Assembly: GCF_009834765.1 (NCBI RefSeq)
Contig: NZ_WVHP01000002.1
Coordinates: 62,001 to 126,000, forward strand
Direction of reading: 5' to 3'
DNA length: 64,000 nt
From: Saccharibacter sp. EH611
GTDB taxonomy: Bacteria; Pseudomonadota; Alphaproteobacteria; Acetobacterales; Acetobacteraceae
Shown: piece after piece, positions 34,721 through 45,671 of the stretch
How the letters are laid out: every line of letters begins with the position of its first letter
Numbering within the stretch: the first letter of the stretch is position 1
Notes under the pieces: generated by a model
Told to the model about the DNA's origin: nothing
The model's input: only the letters and a program-made list of their open reading frames with translations
The model's database searches: none
Position numbers and translations under genes: made by a program

Positions 34721-36300
34721 ATGTTGCCACTTACTTCTACCCCAGGTAATTTAGAAACGACTATTATAGCCCACCTTCGGCAAAATGCTCTAACGGAATC
34801 CAGTCTTCTTATTGAGCGTTTACAAGGAGGGGAGACTCATACTTTTCTCAAAGGATGGCTCCTCTTCCTTCAAGGGAAGGTAGGAGAAGCAGCGAAGGAA
34901 TTCTCTTCACTTTCAGCCTTCACTCCTCTCCACCCTTGCATCCTTATTCAGCAAGAAATACGAACTGACCTCGTTGAGAAACGTTTTTTAGAGCTCTTGG
35001 ATGCCGTCGAAATACACGAATCTCACACTCCAATTCTCTCTGAGCTACGCGCGCTTTCTCTCCTTCAACTTGGCTTTCTTAAAGATGCTGAAAAGGTCGC
35101 ACGTTGTGCTCTAAGGCGTTGTCCTAATCATCTCGCTTTGCAAAATGCCTTGGCTACTATCCTAGGAGAGCGGGGGGCTTTTAGTGAGGCCCTGAGTATC
35201 CTTGAAAAGCTATGCGACGACTATCCTGATCGTTGGCAACCGCTTAACAATCTGGCTTGCACACTCAATGACATCGGCCTGATGGACAAAGCCATTGATC
35301 CTACCGCCGTGCTATTATGTTGTCACCGACGGAGCCTAAGCTTCGTCTCAATCACTCAATTGCTCTTCTAAAAGCTGGACGATTTTCTCAGGGATGGCAT
35401 GAGCATGAGTGGCGCTTAAGACTACCTGGCCATACCACTCTTCCCTACAAAAAAATCCTTCCGTGTCTATCTAAGGCACAACGTTTTGATGGTCTGCGCT
35501 TACTCATTACTCAGGAAAAAGGGTTGGGGGATACGCTCATGTATCTTCGTTACCTTCCTCTTCTTGCTGCCCGTGGAGCACACCTTCATGTCTGGGGCAA
35601 TCAAGAGCTCGCCAATTTGATGCAACATGTCGATGGTGTTCAGCTTGTACAGGTCGATGGAGACTGTCCAGAGTATGACTATCACTGCCCCTTTATTAGT
35701 CTTCCACGCGCTTTTAACGGGCTTCCTAATGAGCGTATGGGACAACCTGTCCCATACTTGCACGTACCTCCCCATAAAACAGAATACTGGTTCCAAAAAT
35801 CAGATTCAGCTCCTTCCCATTCTCTTCGTATTGGTATCGCATGGGCTGGTGGAGAGCATAACGAAGGACGAGAGGCACGCCTTCTGGATAGGCATCGGTC
35901 GATGCCCCTATCTGAGCTTTCAGCTCTCTTTTCTATTCCACAAATATCATTCTATAGTCTACAAAAAGGCCCGGCTGCAACACAGTTAAATCATGACCAA
36001 TACCCAATTATTGACTTTATGCCTGAATGCAATGATATGGAAGATACTGCCGCCCTTATCCAAGGACTTGACCTCATTGTTACTGTCGATACATCAATCG
36101 TTCATCTAGCGGGCGGACTAGGGAAACCCACGATCATGATGGATCGTTTTTGCAACTGCTGGAGATGGGGGTACCATAGTTCTACAAGCATATGGTACCC
36201 CTCTTTGCAAATATATCGTCAAAAAGAATTCGATAATTGGTCTAATGTCATTTGTGATGTCAAAGACTTTATTATATCTCTTTTAAAAGAAAGAGTATGA
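34721..36300 (+). pseudogene. TPR-glycosyltransferase (GT9-like) gene interrupted by a single-base frameshift
   Basis: Two overlapping frames make one gene. The first (34721-35371) has TPR repeats up to NNLACTLNDIGLMDKAID, then turns to nonsense. The second picks up at 35299 as SYRRAIMLSP and LRLNHSIALLKAGRF, then a GWHEHEWRLR block and a GT9-like half with ITQEKGLGDTLMYLRYLP, GIAWAGG and VDTSIVHLAGGLGKP. The expected junction is A-I-D-S-Y-R-R-A-I; the DNA GATCCTAC lacks one T relative to GATTCCTAC. The start at 34721 has AAGGAG six bases upstream. The family transfers sugars or is of unknown acceptor. Either a true mutation or a sequencing error in the read-out explains the break; the 3' half could start alone at ATG 35317. 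Confidence 0.85.
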
Positions 36301-36309
36301 TTTTTAACT

Positions 36310-36927
36310 CTAATTATCTTTCTCGAATGCACCCGCAATACGAAGGTCAACATTATCCTCTACATAAGGAACAAACATTTTCACGCCAAAATCACTGCGC
36401 TTTATTGTTGCCTGTGCTTCAAAACCAGTTGTATATTTCTTGCTCATCATGCTTGTACCTGCCCCGATGAAACGTACCTTTAATATTTCTGGTTTCGTGA
36501 CGCCATGCAGTGTTAAAGCTCCCTCAACAGAAGCACTATCTTTCCCTGTCTTCACAATTTTGGTAGCCGAGAAATGAGCGGTCGGAAACTTTTCAGCATC
36601 GAACCACTCTTTACCTTTTAATTCATCATTCAGCTTAGCGCTTGTGGTCAACAATGAACTCAAAGGAATATCAATGCTGAGTGATGTATTCTTAACCTCA
36701 ACAGGATCAAGAATCATCGTCCCCTTTATTCCGGACAGAAGGCCAGTGTAATGGCTAAATCCTAGATGAAGAACTGAAAAAACAACCTGTGTATGGTTAG
36801 GGTCAACGTGATACGTCCCAGCACTAACTTGCCCTGTGTCAGGAGCCGTTTGCGCAATAGCAGGCATCCCCCATGACAAAGCCATAGCAAGCGACGTCGC
36901 TACAATGGGGTAAGAGACTTTCATCAT
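36310..36927 (-). CDS. YceI-family periplasmic lipid-binding protein
   Basis: A 205-residue protein with a signal peptide cleaved near AIAQ (residues 23-26). It shows the lipocalin-like YceI pattern: GTYHVDPNHTQVVFSVLHLGFSHYTG, a LKGKEWFDAEKFPTAHF loop and a GALTLHGVTKP strand. YceI proteins bind isoprenoids such as polyprenyl ubiquinone precursors; their precise role is unsettled. Two ATG codons occur in tandem at the start (36927 and 36924). It lies 16 bases beyond tamB on the same strand and might be co-transcribed. Confidence 0.9.
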   Translation of the reverse strand: MMKVSYPIVATSLAMALSWGMPAIAQTAPDTGQVSAGTYHVDPNHTQVVFSVLHLGFSHYTGLLSGIKGTMILDPVEVKNTSLSIDIPLSSLLTTSAKLNDELKGKEWFDAEKFPTAHFSATKIVKTGKDSASVEGALTLHGVTKPEILKVRFIGAGTSMMSKKYTTGFEAQATIKRSDFGVKMFVPYVEDNVDLRIAGAFEKDN

Positions 36928-36943
36928 GCACTTTCCTTAGACG

Positions 36944-39900
36944 TTAATAATCGATTCCATAGGATAGCCCTACACTAGAACCGGGATCATTTTCAGGTGT
37001 CGTAAAGCCTGTTACCTGCCCGCCCGTTCCTACGGTCGTATTCAGCTTGAGATGCTTGGTAAGATCAACACGCACTTGTGCCTGAGCCCCCTTACCAGAT
37101 AACCCCTCTTTAGCACCAACGTAGACACCCTTCATCACATATTTTCCGGCTTCAACGCTACTCCCCCCATTTTCAACGCTTCCGCCTCCACCTATGCCGA
37201 GATGATCCAACCCTAAGGTGTTACGTACTGTTCCCAATGGATCAAAAGCAGAGCCTCCTGTAATTTGCACGACAGCTGCTCCAAGCTCTGCTAACTGCGT
37301 TGCAGAGAGCGACCCTCTATTTTGTCCAAAAAGAAGGATGGAAAGCACCTCATCTCGTGGAAGTTGTGGCGTGGAGACAAAATCAATTTTTGGAGCACTC
37401 GCATGCCCGGAAACAAGAAGACTCGCTAAAGTACCGTTCGCGTTTCTGTCCGCTCTAAAATCTACAGTGGGGTCAATCTTATTTGTTACGCCTACTCCAT
37501 CAAACCCAACTCTTCCTTGGGTAAAGTTGAGGCTGATCCCTGCAAGATTAAAGCTTCCACGTCGTAGATCAACTCCTCCTGTGATAGCCGGTGATGTACT
37601 CGTTCCACCAACATTGAGCTTGGCCTGCATCTCCGCAAAAAGCCCATGCCCCCGCACAAAAAGCTTCCCTGGAGATGTCACATCAACATTTAACCCAATA
37701 ATAAGAGGTGGTGATGCAGCCTTCCTCTCCTGCTCTTTTTGTGGAGAAATCAGCTCAAGCTGTGGGACAGAAGCCGGCATTGAATCCGGAATAGTAATAG
37801 AAGCCTCTGGGATCTTTACCTTCCCTGTGACATCCAAGCGGGTTGTTGCTTGGCCGAAAATATGCAGCTGGCTATCAATCGTTTCCTCAAGCATGTCACT
37901 CTGCAACGGTTGAGCATGATCCATAACAAAATTGAGATCGACCGGCAGCCCTGGACGAAGGGCTCCGACATCCCCTGTCAGATTCATCGTCCCCTTGCCT
38001 GCATGAATAAGGAAACGTTGAATATGTACTGTATCGCCATCAGCAGTAACGTCTCCTGTGATACCAGAAAGATGAACCCCTTGAGCGTAATGATCAAAGC
38101 TTCCATCGCGCATCGTTACCTGACCTGTCACACGCGGTTGCTTCAATGCTCCATTCACGGCCATATCAAGAGAAAGCTGACCACTAACCCCCATGCCTGA
38201 GGCTCCTAAAAGGGCATTAGCCAAAGAGAGATCAACATTCCCTTTTGCTGCAAGGCCAAATTTTCCGTCTTTTTGTAGAGGAACGGCACCCTGTACAGCC
38301 ATCAAAGCCCCTTTCCCCGCTTCTAAATGCGCTTGAACTTGGGCTGTTTTCCCATGCAGATCTGTTTGTACATGAAATGAGGCTGGAGGAAGAGATGCAC
38401 CTGGGTCTGTCTTCATATGCAGTCCACGCCCATCCATAGTGACCTGCCCTACAGGAGCCGATAAAGAACCATGTACAGCAGAATGAGCATCAAGCACACC
38501 ATCAGCCTTCAATGATGGCACAAACGGTGTCGCTAACGCCGGTGTAACGTGCTGGATGGACGCTTCAAGTGCAAAATCGGGTTTGATATGCCCAGCGACA
38601 TTGATCATTGCCGATTGACTACGCCCTGCCTGCAACGTTGCTTTCAAATGGTCAACGCCCGTCGTCACCCCATATGACAGAGTAGCTGGAGCCATTAACT
38701 GAAGCTGCTCTCCCTTCACATCTGCCTTAAGACTTTTCAGCTTAAGCTGCTTGTCAGGGATATTTTCGACAGCCGCCATCGTTAAATGGGCAGACCCACC
38801 CAGAATATGATCAAAATCCCCTTTTGTTGTGAGTGCTAATGCTGACTGAGGCCCTATAATGTGCGCTTGAAGATTCCCCGTGATTTTTTGAGCCTTTATC
38901 CCCTCAACCATTAAGCGAATATCTGCGTAAGGATCATCTGGTAAGTGATTAAGTGTGCCTTTAAGGCCAATATGCCTCAAAGCATAATCGGCCATCGCCA
39001 CTTGGCCATCTACAGCTAATTGTAAACGTTCCTGCTCAGATGCGCTTTTCTGTCCCGCTTGTCCTTCTTGCTGCGTATGTAACCCAACAGTAAGATGCCC
39101 ACTGATGGGTTTACCAATCAATGGACGAAAAACATCCAATCGGCGAATAGCAACATCAAGGTCACCTCTCGGAATCTTGTGCCCAGCGGGTAGCATCACG
39201 ACTCCTTTCCCTTGCATACTCGCCCAATCTAAAGCTTTGAGATCAAGAGTTAGAGAACCTTGTGTGTCACGCTTAAAATTGGCTCGCACTTGTACCGGCG
39301 ACCGATTTAATTCACCCGTTAGCTGTATTCCGCCATCTGGATATGATGGTAGGTGATCAACATGGGCGTTGAGAGAAAGTGGGGCTGTTTTTATAATGGT
39401 TCCTGCTCTTTGCATGCCAAAGAGACTTTTCAGCGTTACTGTTGCCTCAAGATCATTGAGCGCTCCTTGGGCTAAAACCGCCAAATCTGCCTTGCCGCGT
39501 AAGGTCGATTGAGCACGACTAAGGTCGGGCAAACGCACATTAAAAGCAGACGATAGATGCTGGTCTCCACTTAATGTTGCCTGCCCATCAAGATGAAGTG
39601 CCGCGCCATTGAGCGTAAGTTCTTCCAGATAAATCGCATGATCGGCCGTACGTTTAACACGAAGCTGCAACTGCCCATCACGCCCTATCAACTGAGCCGC
39701 CTGCTCTTGCCCCCCCGTAATGGAAAGAGTACCTTTGAGCTGAGCCGTTAGGTCATCCTTTTTGGTTACAGGCAACGCAAAATCTGCATTCAATTGAGTT
39801 TTACCCTGCAAAGACGTTCCGCCCAGCGCCCCAACTAACCCTTCCAGCCGAGGAAGCATAAGCGCCACATGCCCCGACGCGGCAGGAGATAATTTTCCAG

Positions 39901-41095
39901 ATAGAGCTAACTGTAAGAGATCATGTTTCACTGTGAGTGAAAAAGGACGCAACGTTTCCATAGGTTGCATCCATGCCTCAAGAAAAACGGGAGACGCTGC
40001 AAAAAGTCTCGGAGCTTTGCCCGGGATACTCAACCCATCAATCTGCCCTTTTAAACTCAGCTTCTGGTTTGTATCACCTAAGTCGGCATGAATATTTTGC
40101 GCACCACTTCCAGCCACTGACAGTCCCTGAATTGTCAGCGTTCCGTTCCCAGCGGGCGCAGCCATGCTTCCATGCAAGTTCGCAGCAAGATTAATACCCT
40201 CCCAGCCAATGTCAGGGCGCAGTGTCATGTGCGGAGACGTCACATGAACAGACAAATCTCCTACCCGCTGAAGAGGATCAACTGTTCCAGAAATTGTGCT
40301 CTGCAAAGGGCCTGATGGAGCCTGCCCTGCATTCATCCCCATAAACAGATTTAAATGACGGGAAGGGCCATGGATATCGACCTGTAAAGAAAGCGGGTCG
40401 AGAGCTGGAAGGTGCCCAAAGAGACTCACAAGCCCTTCTGCTCCCTCTTCAAAACGCAGTGTCGCATCTGTGTGTTGACGCTGTATGGCTGCATTGAGAT
40501 GAACCGTCCCGGCTCGGTCTTTCCTCTGAACATCCAGCCCAATTGCCATGACCGGCAAAGCATCAAACCGCAAAGGAGCTGAAAAATCAGCGATATTATG
40601 AATAAAAGCATGCCCGGAAAGAGACAAAGAAAGAGCCTGCCCAACGAGATCGCGACCAAGGTCAATCTCCTTGACGGACAGTTCATCAATACGCACACCT
40701 AGCGAAGGAAGCGATGTTTTCTTAGATGCCGGAGCGGGCGGTGTAGAGGAAATGGGTGTCCGAGCAACCTCAAGCTTCGCCGCACGTAAAAACGTTACAT
40801 GAACAGTCTTACGCATAAGATCTAACAACCCTACACGCAAATCTGCTTTTTCTAATGTAAACCAGATACCCTTATGATCTTGAAGGGTGGCATGATCTAC
40901 CGTTAACCGCCACGGGAGAATACGTGAAAAGCCCTTAGCATGTACCATATCCCCAGTGAGGGAAGGCAGTTTATCTTCAATCAAACGCTCTCCATAAGGC
41001 GTATTAGCCGCGACAAGCACTCCCGCCACAAGAACCAACGGCACACCTGCCAGGAGAGACAGTGCATAGAGAGCAATTTTATGCATCCGTTTCAT
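36944..41095 (-). CDS. tamB: Translocation and assembly module protein TamB
   Basis: A 1383-residue envelope protein: an N-terminal signal anchor (about residues 5-31), a very long AsmA-like beta-helical body of repeated strands, and a C-terminal TamB domain (DUF490) with LNVGGTSTSPAITGGVDLRRGSFNLAG and a terminal aromatic residue. TamB bridges the periplasm and works with TamA in outer membrane protein assembly and, as recently shown for AsmA-like proteins, phospholipid transport. The ATG at 41095 overlaps the tamA stop by one base (TAATG), so I prefer it to an in-frame upstream start at 41131. Confidence 0.92.
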   Translation of the reverse strand: MKRMHKIALYALSLLAGVPLVLVAGVLVAANTPYGERLIEDKLPSLTGDMVHAKGFSRILPWRLTVDHATLQDHKGIWFTLEKADLRVGLLDLMRKTVHVTFLRAAKLEVARTPISSTPPAPASKKTSLPSLGVRIDELSVKEIDLGRDLVGQALSLSLSGHAFIHNIADFSAPLRFDALPVMAIGLDVQRKDRAGTVHLNAAIQRQHTDATLRFEEGAEGLVSLFGHLPALDPLSLQVDIHGPSRHLNLFMGMNAGQAPSGPLQSTISGTVDPLQRVGDLSVHVTSPHMTLRPDIGWEGINLAANLHGSMAAPAGNGTLTIQGLSVAGSGAQNIHADLGDTNQKLSLKGQIDGLSIPGKAPRLFAASPVFLEAWMQPMETLRPFSLTVKHDLLQLALSGKLSPAASGHVALMLPRLEGLVGALGGTSLQGKTQLNADFALPVTKKDDLTAQLKGTLSITGGQEQAAQLIGRDGQLQLRVKRTADHAIYLEELTLNGAALHLDGQATLSGDQHLSSAFNVRLPDLSRAQSTLRGKADLAVLAQGALNDLEATVTLKSLFGMQRAGTIIKTAPLSLNAHVDHLPSYPDGGIQLTGELNRSPVQVRANFKRDTQGSLTLDLKALDWASMQGKGVVMLPAGHKIPRGDLDVAIRRLDVFRPLIGKPISGHLTVGLHTQQEGQAGQKSASEQERLQLAVDGQVAMADYALRHIGLKGTLNHLPDDPYADIRLMVEGIKAQKITGNLQAHIIGPQSALALTTKGDFDHILGGSAHLTMAAVENIPDKQLKLKSLKADVKGEQLQLMAPATLSYGVTTGVDHLKATLQAGRSQSAMINVAGHIKPDFALEASIQHVTPALATPFVPSLKADGVLDAHSAVHGSLSAPVGQVTMDGRGLHMKTDPGASLPPASFHVQTDLHGKTAQVQAHLEAGKGALMAVQGAVPLQKDGKFGLAAKGNVDLSLANALLGASGMGVSGQLSLDMAVNGALKQPRVTGQVTMRDGSFDHYAQGVHLSGITGDVTADGDTVHIQRFLIHAGKGTMNLTGDVGALRPGLPVDLNFVMDHAQPLQSDMLEETIDSQLHIFGQATTRLDVTGKVKIPEASITIPDSMPASVPQLELISPQKEQERKAASPPLIIGLNVDVTSPGKLFVRGHGLFAEMQAKLNVGGTSTSPAITGGVDLRRGSFNLAGISLNFTQGRVGFDGVGVTNKIDPTVDFRADRNANGTLASLLVSGHASAPKIDFVSTPQLPRDEVLSILLFGQNRGSLSATQLAELGAAVVQITGGSAFDPLGTVRNTLGLDHLGIGGGGSVENGGSSVEAGKYVMKGVYVGAKEGLSGKGAQAQVRVDLTKHLKLNTTVGTGGQVTGFTTPENDPGSSVGLSYGIDY

Positions 41096-43077
41096 TAGAA
41101 AGTCTCCCCAAGCCCTAAATAGAGCTCCCATTTATCGCCGCGATAAGGACGGTTCATAGGCAACGCAACATCAACACGCACTGGGCCAATGGGTGTAAAA
41201 TAACGCACACCACCGCCATAACCGACCCGCAATTTTCCATGCCCAGGAATAGAGGATGACCCCACCTGCCCAGCGTCAGCAAACGCCACAACCCCAAAAT
41301 TTTTGGGGAGCTTTTGACGAAATTCTACTGTCCCAGCATCCATAGAAGTCCCCCCAACGGCATATTTTGTTCTGCCATATTGGGGGCCCACCCCTTGATA
41401 ACGGAAGCCACGCACAGTAGCGGGGCCCCCAGCATAAAAACGCTGATCGGGTGGAATATTCCACGTTGAAGCCCCTTGAATTGACCCCACGCTTCCCCGT
41501 AAAGCAATCACGCTGTTGCCAGGTCGGCTAATGCCCAAATGATGCAAATCAAAATAAGTCGCTATTTGCGCATTCATCGGCAAGAAAAAAGAGGTGTCAT
41601 GCTCTAAAGAAACTGAAGGTGTGACCCCCACAGTGAAACGAAAACCATGCGTCGCCGGTTCAATAGGGTTGCTACGGTGCGTGTTATCAAAATTCACTTG
41701 CAATGGGACAGATGCAATAAAATAATTACGTGATGTTCCAAACTGAATAATCTGCTCTTGTTCTAAAGAAAGAGCACCACTCACAAACCAGTCTTTCCCA
41801 ATGGGCTGAGACACCCCTCCACGCGCTAGCCAAGCCGTCTGATGATAGGAATATAAAAGCTGCCTCAACGCTTCAACACGCAAATTTAAGGTACGACTGC
41901 GTTCCATAAAGTCAGGCTTATTGAAGTCAGCATAAATATCGTACCCCAGTCCCTGCTGGGCGGTTCCCCCAAGGCCTGTTGCAATAGCCGCAAGGCGAAG
42001 CTGTTCCCCTCGCCCTAAGAGATTGCGATGCAACCATGTAACCCCCGCTCTTCCGCCTAAGTCTGTTGAATAACCAACATCAGCAGTAATGCGATGGCGC
42101 TTCCCTTCGATAAAATCAAAGTTAAGGGGCATGGCTCCATTAATGCCCGCCATTGAGTTTCGCGTTTGTGAAACAGGCTGCACTTTCTTGCCATTTTTAA
42201 CCTGCACTGAAGAAAAAAGCCCTGTCCCGCCTAGGTCTGTTCGAGCCGCTTCGATCACAGATGGCTGATAAAGCTGTCCCTCATGAATCGTAAGACGGCG
42301 ATAGATATAATCAGCTTTTACGTGTTTGAGGCCATTCAACGTGAAAGAACCAAGAACAACTTTGGGCCCACGATTGAGAAAGAAACCTGCGTCAATGGTT
42401 TTTCTCTCCATATTCAAAACCGCCTGAGGAGCTGAAACACTCGCCTGCGCGTATCCTTGCTCTTGCAAATACGTTAGAAGACGGCTTGGTATGGCGAGAA
42501 TATCCGCGGCAATCGCAGGATCACCCGCATGAACTTGCAGAACACTCTGCTCTCCCGTCGTGAGTTTATTTTCCTTCGCAGACAATAACGATTCTGTCGT
42601 TCCACTTTTTCCTGAAACGAAGAAAAGTCTTCCCACTTTAAATTGGGTCCCAAGCACGGCCGAAATACGACATTCAACTGTTTTACCAGGAGGTAAAGCT
42701 GCTAGAAATGACGCAAGCTGTACATCATCTCCTTCAAGTGCCTTCCCTTCCGCAAGAACTTTAATCCCCACATGGCCAGCATAATATCCACGTGACCGCA
42801 GAGCTCCCATGAGGCGCTCATAATCTCCACGAATACGGCCTGCCAACGCATACGGGCTTACGTCATGCGTTTTTTGTAATGATTTTAATGAGGACGCCGC
42901 TCCCATGCCTTTAGTAACACCGGAATCCGCCGTGGGAGTGATCACAGTGCGATATGCGATCGTCACAGACTGATCAGCATGTGCTTTTGGAAGCTCACTC
43001 CCAAAAGAAGACTGCCCAGCCCAGCCAATGATGATTACAGCGACCCTAGCGATCACCCTAGTATATGGAGGCCTCAC
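41095..43077 (-). CDS. tamA: Outer membrane assembly protein TamA (Omp85 family)
   Basis: A 660-residue protein with a signal peptide, an N-terminal POTRA region (to about 330) and a C-terminal 16-stranded barrel. FTLNGLKHVKADYIYRRLTIHEGQLY is a POTRA repeat; GGPATVRGFRYQGVGP carries the VRGF motif of barrel strand linkage, and the C-terminus ends LYLGLGETF with a terminal aromatic. TamA inserts outer membrane proteins with TamB, encoded directly downstream. It diverges from the acyltransferase gene. Confidence 0.92.
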   Translation of the reverse strand: MRPPYTRVIARVAVIIIGWAGQSSFGSELPKAHADQSVTIAYRTVITPTADSGVTKGMGAASSLKSLQKTHDVSPYALAGRIRGDYERLMGALRSRGYYAGHVGIKVLAEGKALEGDDVQLASFLAALPPGKTVECRISAVLGTQFKVGRLFFVSGKSGTTESLLSAKENKLTTGEQSVLQVHAGDPAIAADILAIPSRLLTYLQEQGYAQASVSAPQAVLNMERKTIDAGFFLNRGPKVVLGSFTLNGLKHVKADYIYRRLTIHEGQLYQPSVIEAARTDLGGTGLFSSVQVKNGKKVQPVSQTRNSMAGINGAMPLNFDFIEGKRHRITADVGYSTDLGGRAGVTWLHRNLLGRGEQLRLAAIATGLGGTAQQGLGYDIYADFNKPDFMERSRTLNLRVEALRQLLYSYHQTAWLARGGVSQPIGKDWFVSGALSLEQEQIIQFGTSRNYFIASVPLQVNFDNTHRSNPIEPATHGFRFTVGVTPSVSLEHDTSFFLPMNAQIATYFDLHHLGISRPGNSVIALRGSVGSIQGASTWNIPPDQRFYAGGPATVRGFRYQGVGPQYGRTKYAVGGTSMDAGTVEFRQKLPKNFGVVAFADAGQVGSSSIPGHGKLRVGYGGGVRYFTPIGPVRVDVALPMNRPYRGDKWELYLGLGETF

Positions 43078-43223
43078 ACCATCATCCTCAACGCCTTATG
43101 ACACACCAATAACAGCTATATTTTACGCCATAGCAAAGAATATAAAAAAACTAACTAAGAAACCCAGCTTATTTATGGTAGCCTTGAATCGAATGCAGCT
43201 CTTCGCTTCATCATCTTCGAATA

Positions 43224-44252
43224 ATGATGATTGAAGATCACGATTGCCTTGCCACCATAAAGGTGCTTATCACGTATCTCATGTCTTCTGTCACGCCTCT
43301 CTTAAAAATGCGCCAACACTCCAGCAAGCAACGCCCTCATTTCGATCCGTCTCAGCTCATTCATCGCCAGTGCCCTACAACTCCGTCTTCGGTGTGGCGC
43401 ACGATGCGTTGTGTTTGCCGTCTTTCTGCTGTGCTTGCATGGAGCCTTATCGGCTGTGGCCTTCAAATGCTTTGCGTGATCCTTCCAGGAAAGATGAATC
43501 TTCTTTTCCCTCTCTTATTTTGGCGTGTTCTTTGTTTTTTGCTTGGGATCAATATACGTCAACTCGGTACAATGGCTGGACATCTCTCCCCTCGCCAAGA
43601 TGGTCGGCGTGTTGTTTTTGTCGCTAATCATACATCTTGGCTTGACGTCTTAGTTTTGGGATCCGTACTTCCTGTTTTTTTTATTGCGAAAGCGGATGTT
43701 AGAAACTGGCCTTTTATCGGGTTCTTAACGCGGCTTGGTGGCACAATTTATATCACACGCAACCGTCAGGAGGCGGCCCAAAATGTACAAAATGTTCTGG
43801 AACGCCTCATTAAAGGGTACAATATCGCTTTTTTCCCTGAAGGAACAACATCAGACGGAAGCGCCGTAAGACCATTTCTCTCCTCACTTTTTGCGATCGC
43901 CAAACCAACGAAAAAAGAGAAAGAAAGAGAAAGAAAAACTGGCCAAGAACTCCCCCCCCTTCTTGTCCAACCCATTTCCCTTACATACGATCAGCTTGAA
44001 GGTCTTCCCGTTGGACGTTCACGCCGGGCTTCCGTTTTTTCATGGTTTGGTGATATGTATCTCATGCCACATGTATGGTCTTTGGGAAAATGGCGCTCCA
44101 TGCGTGCCACTATCCTCTTCCATGAACCCTTAAAACCTGAGGACTTTCCTACCCGAAAAGCTCTTGCTAATGTGTCTCATGACCTCATCCGTAAGGGTAA
44201 TGAAGCCCTCAGACAAAACCGTGTTGACCCTTCATCCCCACACCGCCTTTAA
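43224..44252 (+). CDS. PlsC-like 1-acylglycerol-3-phosphate acyltransferase
   Basis: A 342-residue protein with one or two membrane helices (about 72-112) and an acyltransferase domain: VANHTSWLDVLVLG (the HX4D catalytic motif), WPFIGFLTRLGGTIYITRN and FFPEGTTSDGSAVRPFLSSLF. It should acylate a lysophospholipid, for example lysophosphatidate, or an ornithine-type lipid. A KEKERERKTGQE insert near residue 233 is unusual. No ribosome site supports the start at 43224; ATG 43281 is possible. It lies 33 bases upstream of miaB. Confidence 0.85.
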   Translation: MMIEDHDCLATIKVLITYLMSSVTPLLKMRQHSSKQRPHFDPSQLIHRQCPTTPSSVWRTMRCVCRLSAVLAWSLIGCGLQMLCVILPGKMNLLFPLLFWRVLCFLLGINIRQLGTMAGHLSPRQDGRRVVFVANHTSWLDVLVLGSVLPVFFIAKADVRNWPFIGFLTRLGGTIYITRNRQEAAQNVQNVLERLIKGYNIAFFPEGTTSDGSAVRPFLSSLFAIAKPTKKEKERERKTGQELPPLLVQPISLTYDQLEGLPVGRSRRASVFSWFGDMYLMPHVWSLGKWRSMRATILFHEPLKPEDFPTRKALANVSHDLIRKGNEALRQNRVDPSSPHRL

Positions 44253-44285
44253 TCGGTTCTTTTAGAAAGTTCACTTTGATCGCCC

Positions 44286-45671
44286 ATGTCTGAACACGTT
44301 TCTCCTTCTTCGACACCGCATGGTTTACACATCATCACTTGGGGCTGCCAGATGAATGTGTATGACAGCGCACGTATGGCCGATGTCTTAAGACCATTGG
44401 GATATGCTCCCGTTGATCGTCCTGAAAACGCAGATATGATCATTCTTAATACATGTCATATTCGTGAAAAAGCTGCAGAAAAAGTATTTTCGGAGCTGGG
44501 CCGACTTCGTAAAATTACTGAGGAACGTAAGGAGAAATCCGGCAAATCGACGTTCTTAGCTGTTGCCGGATGTGTTGCGCAGGCTGAAGGGAAAGAAATT
44601 CTAGCGCGCGCTCCTTATGTTGATCTAGTTCTCGGCCCACAAACTTATCACCGTTTGCCTGAGATGGTTGCACGCGTTGCGCGCGCCGGTGGCGGCGTTA
44701 TTGATACGGATTTCCCGGTCGAAGCGAAATTCGACTTTCTGCCAGAAGAAGCCGCTCCGCAGACAAGTGCAAACCTCACCGCCTTTCTAACCATCCAAGA
44801 AGGCTGTGATAAATTCTGCTCCTTCTGTGTCGTCCCTTACACCCGTGGTGCTGAGACGAGCCGTCCCGTATCTTCTGTTTTAGACGAAGCTAAACGCCTC
44901 GTTGACAGCGGAGTTAAAGAAATCACTCTCCTTGGTCAAAATGTGAATGCTTATCACGGTACATGGGAAGGACGTTCCGTCACTTTGGCCGAGCTTGCTG
45001 ATAAGCTTAGGGACATTCCCGGTCTTGAACGCCTCCGCTACATGACCTCTCATCCACGCGATATGGAAGAGACGCTCATTGAAGCTCACCGCGATAATCC
45101 GATCTTCATGCCCTTCTTGCATCTTCCTGTACAAAGCGGTTCTGACCGTATTTTAAAAGCCATGAACCGCGGTCATACAGCTGATGAATATCGTGATATT
45201 ATCACACGCCTTCGCCACGCTCGGCCCGATATCGCTTTGTCCTCAGACTTTATCGTTGGGCACCCTGGTGAAACGGATGAGGACTTTGAAGCCACGATGC
45301 AACTGGTGAAAGATGTAACCTTCGCCTGTGCTTATAGCTTTAAATATTCTGCTCGTCCGGGCACGCCTGCCGCCGGGCAACCTTTCCAGGTGCCAGAAGA
45401 TGTGAAAGACCGCCGCCTCGCACGCTTACAGGCACTTCTACGTGAGCAGCAAGATGCGTTTAATGCTTCTCTTCTTGGCACGGTTCAAGATATTCTCGTC
45501 AGCAGTACGGGTCGAAAGCCAGGTCAAGTTATGGGGCGTTCACCTTATCTTCAGCCCGTACATTTTGAAGGAGACCCATCACTGATTGGTCGCGTTGTTC
45601 AAGTTCGTATCACAACACAACGCACAAACTCCCTCGGGGGTGTTTTGTGTGAGGAGGCATTGGCCGTTTGA
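44286..45671 (+). CDS. miaB: tRNA-2-methylthio-N6-dimethylallyladenosine synthase
   Basis: A 461-residue radical SAM methylthiotransferase. Its three regions are visible: the UPF0004 domain with [11 protein letters not shown] and [12 protein letters not shown], the SAM cluster [17 protein letters not shown], and a C-terminal TRAM domain (from about residue 380). It adds a methylthio group to A37 of tRNAs reading codons that start with U. Its Fe-S clusters need repair factors such as YgfZ. The stop overlaps the TTG start of phoH. Confidence 0.95.
   Translation: MSEHVSPSSTPHGLHIITWGCQMNVYDSARMADVLRPLGYAPVDRPENADMIILNTCHIREKAAEKVFSELGRLRKITEERKEKSGKSTFLAVAGCVAQAEGKEILARAPYVDLVLGPQTYHRLPEMVARVARAGGGVIDTDFPVEAKFDFLPEEAAPQTSANLTAFLTIQEGCDKFCSFCVVPYTRGAETSRPVSSVLDEAKRLVDSGVKEITLLGQNVNAYHGTWEGRSVTLAELADKLRDIPGLERLRYMTSHPRDMEETLIEAHRDNPIFMPFLHLPVQSGSDRILKAMNRGHTADEYRDIITRLRHARPDIALSSDFIVGHPGETDEDFEATMQLVKDVTFACAYSFKYSARPGTPAAGQPFQVPEDVKDRRLARLQALLREQQDAFNASLLGTVQDILVSSTGRKPGQVMGRSPYLQPVHFEGDPSLIGRVVQVRITTQRTNSLGGVLCEEALAV

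Noticed and set aside
37218-37913. A 231-codon open frame antisense to tamB
   Set aside because: It lies wholly inside tamB on the other strand, is rich in Ser, Pro and Thr as expected of a reverse reading, and has no family motif or ribosome site.
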